Below are positions 39,069 through 41,701 of a DNA stretch of 41,701 bases, one piece after another. A program made the translations under genes and the position numbers. The notes beneath the pieces are model-generated. The model did not search any database. It was given only the letters and a program-made list of their open reading frames with translations, and was not told the DNA's origin. The stretch's first letter is position 1; each line of letters starts with the position of its first letter. The stretch comes from JACRAR01 sp041674385 (GTDB lineage: Bacteria; Pseudomonadota; Gammaproteobacteria; Burkholderiales; Rhodocyclaceae), in the NCBI GenBank assembly GCA_041674385.1, contig JBAYVU010000029.1, positions 1 through 41,701 on the forward strand. Reading direction: 5' to 3'.

Positions 39069-40415
39069 ATGTCAGACATCACCAAACTCTTAGCCCAGCT
39101 CTCCGTCCTTCCCCCCGAGGAGGCGGTAGCCTACATGCAAGCTCGCGGGCTCCTGACTCAGACCTTCGATTGGCGCGATTTATGGCACGAAGAGCATGCC
39201 CACCAGTTCACCGTCTCTCGCCTGGCGCGCCTCGACCTGCTGCAGGCCATTCATGATGGTATTACACTAAGTGTAAAGGGGGAGTTAGGCCGCCGCGACT
39301 TCATGCGCGGCATCAAGGACATCCTGGTCACTGAAGGCTGGTGGGGCGAAAAGGCCGTCATCGACCCCAAGACCGGCGACACCGTCATCACCAAATTCGA
39401 CGCCAACCGCCTCAAACTGATCTACGACATCAACACCCGCCAGGCCTACAGCGCCGGCCTGTGGCAGCGCATCGAGCGCAACAAGGCAACCAGCCCCTAT
39501 ATCCGCTACATCACCAAGCGCGACGAGCGCGTGCGCGCCAGCCATAAAGCATGGGACAACCTCACCCTGCCGGTCGATCACCCCTTCTGGAATACCCACA
39601 CACCGCCCAACGGCTGGCGCTGCCGCTGCCGCATCATGAGCATGAGCCAGGCCGAATACGACAAGGGTTTATCGCCCACCGGCCAGCAGCTGGTCAAGCA
39701 AGCCCCGCCGGAAGAGTTCGTCGAATGGAAGAACAAGCGCACCGGCGAGGTGATGCAAGTGCCCAAGGGAGTATCCCCTGGGTTTGATTACAATCCGGGC
39801 AAGGCTGGCGCGTGGGCGGCGAATCTGGAGAAGATCGCAGCAGACAAGCTGGCCGGCATGGAAAACCTCAACGGAGCCTCGCCGCGCGCGCTGTGGAACC
39901 AGGTGGTAGCGGAACTTTCGCCTAGCGACATCCTGAAAATGAAAAACCTCGACCCGGCATTGCTGGCGGACATTGGCGCGGTGAAAAGCGCGGAGTACTA
40001 TATCAGCCAGATCCGGCCCGCCATCCTGCATGAAATCGCCCAGGGCGGCCTGCCTGGATCAGCCGCGCTCAAGCACGAAATAGCCGAGGTCGCGGCACTG
40101 CGCCAGGCAGGGCTGAACATTTACGAGAATGCCGATATCGCGAAGATTGTTGCCGCATTTGGCGCAGCCGAAAAGACCTTTGACCCTGCAGCGCATATTC
40201 CGTGGCACTTGGCGGCGCTCAAGGCCGAGCTGGAATATGTTCAGGCGAAACTGGCGGAGCGCGGCGTGCATGCCAGCATTGGAGAATGCGCGCGGTCAGT
40301 TTATGGGTACCACTCGAAGGATGCCGACATGAAAATGGACATCGAACTTCAGGCCCTGGGAGAAACCTTTCCAGATGCCGCAAAAGAGGAAATAATTCGT
40401 GCGCTATCCGATTAG
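39069..40415 (+). CDS. F: Head morphogenesis protein, Mu gpF (gp30) family
   Basis: A 448-residue protein. GGGAGGGGG lies just upstream. The conserved Mu F domain occupies about residues 100-200 (DANRLKLIYDINTRQAYSAG, LWQRIERNKATSPYIRYITK, RDERVRASHKAWDNLTLPVD, HPFWNTHTPPNGWRCRCRIM). It is a minor head protein at the portal vertex. The C-terminal half (from 240) is helical and acidic, perhaps for interaction with the neighbouring 101-residue protein. Confidence 0.93.
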   Translation: MSDITKLLAQLSVLPPEEAVAYMQARGLLTQTFDWRDLWHEEHAHQFTVSRLARLDLLQAIHDGITLSVKGELGRRDFMRGIKDILVTEGWWGEKAVIDPKTGDTVITKFDANRLKLIYDINTRQAYSAGLWQRIERNKATSPYIRYITKRDERVRASHKAWDNLTLPVDHPFWNTHTPPNGWRCRCRIMSMSQAEYDKGLSPTGQQLVKQAPPEEFVEWKNKRTGEVMQVPKGVSPGFDYNPGKAGAWAANLEKIAADKLAGMENLNGASPRALWNQVVAELSPSDILKMKNLDPALLADIGAVKSAEYYISQIRPAILHEIAQGGLPGSAALKHEIAEVAALRQAGLNIYENADIAKIVAAFGAAEKTFDPAAHIPWHLAALKAELEYVQAKLAERGVHASIGECARSVYGYHSKDADMKMDIELQALGETFPDAAKEEIIRALSD

Positions 40416-40704
40416 ACGCATCCATGGAGACGGCAAGCTGATTGGTTCCTTTGTCTCGTTCAACGGAAAAATAGAGCCCATGTTGCTGGGCGAATACTTC
40501 TATGAGACGCCACGCATCAATCCGTGGCCACCCATCACAGACCTGTCCCGTATCGACATAACCTCCATGGCCGCAGAAGTATTGAGGAAGCACACACGCA
40601 TTGAGATAGGCGGGATGGAAGAAACCCCCGATCTTCCAGACCCTATGCCGGATTGGATGGGCGCATGGATGGCCATAAAAATCTGGCTGAGGGGTGAGGC
40701 ATGA
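40399..40704 (+). CDS. Unknown protein between gpF and gpG, GTG start
   Basis: A 101-residue protein with a GTG start at 40399 and AGAGGAAA before it, inside the end of gpF. The sequence (RRIHGDGKLIGSFVSFNGKI, EPMLLGEYFYETPRINPWPP) looks like a small alpha/beta protein, with an acidic end (EETPDLPDPMPDWMGAW). No such gene is found at this point in Mu itself. It may be a head accessory protein or a passenger gene; function unknown. Confidence 0.65.
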   Translation: MRYPIRRIHGDGKLIGSFVSFNGKIEPMLLGEYFYETPRINPWPPITDLSRIDITSMAAEVLRKHTRIEIGGMEETPDLPDPMPDWMGAWMAIKIWLRGEA

Positions 40705-41171
40705 TCACCGTCGAAATAAACAGCCGCAGCGTCATGGACGCGCTGCAGCAGCTGCTGCGCCAAGGCCAGGACATGCGCCCGGTGATGGACGCCATTGGCC
40801 AGCGCATGGAAGAACGGGTATCGTCCCGCTTCGAAACCAAAACAGACCCCAACGGCCACGCCTGGTCGCCGTTTAAACCGTCTACGGCCAAGAGCTACCC
40901 CAAGCAAGGCAACGGCACACTGCTGGATCGTTACGGCGACATGCTGGGCAGCCTCAACCACCACGCCGACGCCAATAGCGTCACGGTAGGATTCGGCGCA
41001 GTCGGAAAAGATGGGTACCCCTACCCAGCTGTACATGAATTCGGCGCGCCCAAGGCGAATATCCCGCGCCGTGGAATGTTGATGGCTGATCCTGTGGCCG
41101 GCACGCTCGGCAAGGAAGATGAGGCGAGTATTATGGGGTTGATACACGGATATTTCGCGAAAGCTATTTAG
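40701..41171 (+). CDS. G: Virion morphogenesis protein, Mu gpG family
   Basis: A 156-residue protein of the Mu gpG type: ALQQLLRQGQDMRPVMDAIG, then QRMEERVSSRFETKTDPNGH, AWSPFKPSTAKSYPKQGNGT, LLDRYGDMLGSLNHHADANS and YPYPAVHEFGAPKANIPRRG. It works in head-tail joining or tail initiation. In Mu gpI follows directly; here gpG is the last gene before the right end, and gpI is on the other side of the genome. A terminator follows. Confidence 0.92.
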   Translation: MITVEINSRSVMDALQQLLRQGQDMRPVMDAIGQRMEERVSSRFETKTDPNGHAWSPFKPSTAKSYPKQGNGTLLDRYGDMLGSLNHHADANSVTVGFGAVGKDGYPYPAVHEFGAPKANIPRRGMLMADPVAGTLGKEDEASIMGLIHGYFAKAI

Positions 41172-41172
41172 A

Positions 41173-41195
41173 AACCGTCCCAGCGGTTTTTTTGG
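41173..41195 (+). terminator. Rho-independent terminator after gpG
   Basis: AAACCG (41173-41178) and CGGTTT (41185-41190) form the stem around the loop TCCCAG, followed directly by a run of T. It lies two bases behind the gpG stop and ends the rightward late transcript before the phage end. Confidence 0.8.
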
Positions 41196-41283
41196 TTTTT
41201 TCGTCTTGTGTTGCATTTTTACTGTATGCAATTGTTTTTTATTTCAATAACGCTTTGTCCCACTTCACCCATAGTCTTCCCAC

Positions 41284-41327
41284 TATTTATCTCACCTCTG
41301 CCTTATTATTTATCTCACCCCTGTTCA
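41284..41327. repeat. Right phage end with two direct repeats
   Basis: TATTTATCTCACCTCTG (41284-41300) and TATTTATCTCACCCCTG (41307-41323) differ at one base and are 23 bases apart, as expected of transposase-binding repeats. The end is placed after CTGTTCA (41327). Read inward it gives TGAACAG...GTGAGATAAAT, like the left end. Upstream to 41196 the DNA is AT-rich with no gene. Confidence 0.62.
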
Positions 41328-41701
41328 CGAGGGAGAGCGCCGCTTCGGCGCGGTGGTGCGCCTGCCGGAGAAATTCCGCGGCGACGTGGAGACCATCCGC
41401 GGCCTGCTGGTCAGCTCGCCCAACGGCGCCCTGGTGGCGCTGGAAAATCTGGCCAATATCCGCGTCGCGGACGGACCGGCCCAGATCAGCCGCGAAAAGG
41501 CCAAGCGCCGCATCGTGGTGGGGGTGAACGTGAAGGACCGCGATCTCGGCAGCTTCGTCGCCGAGTTGCAACAGTCAGTGGACAGCAAGATCAAGCTGCC
41601 GGAGGGCTACTACCTTGAATGGGGCGGCCAGTTCCAGAACATGGAACGGGCGATGGGCCATTTGACCATCATCGTGCCGGTGACCATCGCGGCGATTTTC
41701 T
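41328..41701 (+). CDS. CusA/CzcA-family heavy-metal RND pump, interrupted and partial
   Basis: From 41329 the frame is open to the window end (124 codons) without a start. It reads EGERRFGAVVRLPEKFRGDV, SSPNGALVALENLANIRVAD, GPAQISREKAKRRIVVGVNV and EGYYLEWGGQFQNMERAMGH, then TIIVPVTIAAIF. This is the second periplasmic part and the start of a membrane segment of a heavy-metal efflux RND pump, which exports metal ions with CusB/CusC-type partners. The phage end lies directly before it, so the pump gene is broken by insertion. The beginning of the gene is not seen at the left edge. Confidence 0.88.

Larger units (their letters stand above)
137..41327. mobile_element. Mu-type transposable phage, B3-like siphovirus, about 41.2 kb
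   Basis: The element carries a complete Mu-style gene set: repressor, DDE transposase A, ATPase B, Gam, GemA, Mor, endolysin and spanins, gp27-like small terminase, gp28-like large terminase, DUF935 portal, gpF, gpG, protease gpI, head protein gpT, gp35-37, and a non-contractile tail. The ends are inferred from a shared motif: the left end reads TGGAACAG then GCGCGATAAAT, and the right end read inward gives TGAACAG then GTGAGATAAAT. Beyond the right end the sequence becomes a metal efflux pump gene. No integrase is present, as expected for transposition. The exact terminal bases and the target duplication are not proven; bases next to the two ends (ATATT and CGAGG) do not match. Confidence 0.88.

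Noticed and set aside
41192..41618. Plus-strand frames with start codons crossing the right phage end
   Set aside because: They run from phage end DNA into the pump gene in the wrong frames and lose all resemblance to the pump.
1..41701. Tail sheath, contractile baseplate, integrase, tRNA genes
   Set aside because: Looked for but no sequence with their hallmarks was found.

Overview
The window is almost entirely one Mu-type (transposable) bacteriophage of about 41.2 kb, roughly 137-41327, flanked by short pieces of bacterial DNA. The right flank is the middle of a CusA/CzcA-family heavy-metal RND efflux pump gene; the left flank (about 136 bp) is not recognisable. High GC, Proteobacterial ribosome binding sites and many host-style intergenic hairpins (GTAG-type REP-like elements) suggest a betaproteobacterium, perhaps a Nitrosomonadales-like environmental species; the host assignment is inference. 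The virion proteins (tape measure, tail tube, no sheath or Mu-type baseplate set) point to a siphovirus-tailed transposable phage of the B3/D3112 kind with Mu-type head genes.

Layout. (1) 227-19743, minus strand: late block read leftward from protease/scaffold gpI through decoration protein, major head protein gpT, FluMu-type gp35, gp36, gp37, tail tube, tail appendage proteins, tail chaperone with a probable -1 frameshift, tape measure, and large tail tip/hub proteins. (2) 20058-21762, minus strand: immunity operon with an XRE repressor followed by two related TPR-like proteins and an unknown protein; these passengers are the best candidates for lysogenic conversion or exclusion functions. 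(3) 21781-21810: strong rightward promoter with a 20-bp perfect operator palindrome across its spacer. (4) 21864-32246, plus strand: early and middle genes, with small HTH regulators, a DUF3102 protein, transposase A (DDE) and ATPase B, Gam, an HU-like protein, a DUF2786 protein, GemA and Mor. (5) 32324-33457: small Cys protein, SAR endolysin, nested Rz/Rz1 spanins. (6) 33454-41171: DksA-like zinc protein, gp25/26/27-like proteins, a C5 cytosine methyltransferase, terminase, DUF935 portal, gpF and gpG morphogenesis genes, then a terminator and the right phage end.

The genes form a replicative-transposition life cycle: the repressor shuts the early promoter; A and B transpose the genome between the end repeats; Mor (activated after early transcription) would turn on late transcription; terminase, portal, gpF and gpG build and fill the head, while the leftward block supplies capsid, scaffold and tail.

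The most unusual points are the split head module (gpG at the far right end, gpI-gpT and all tail genes inverted and placed left of the immunity region), host-style REP repeats that supply stop codons and in-frame peptides to several phage genes, a methyltransferase locus where two reading frames both carry methyltransferase-like motifs, the TPR gene pair behind the repressor, and repeated palindromic sites in the control regions. No tRNA, rRNA, CRISPR array, integrase or insertion sequence was seen, and no stretch over 300 bases lacks a gene.
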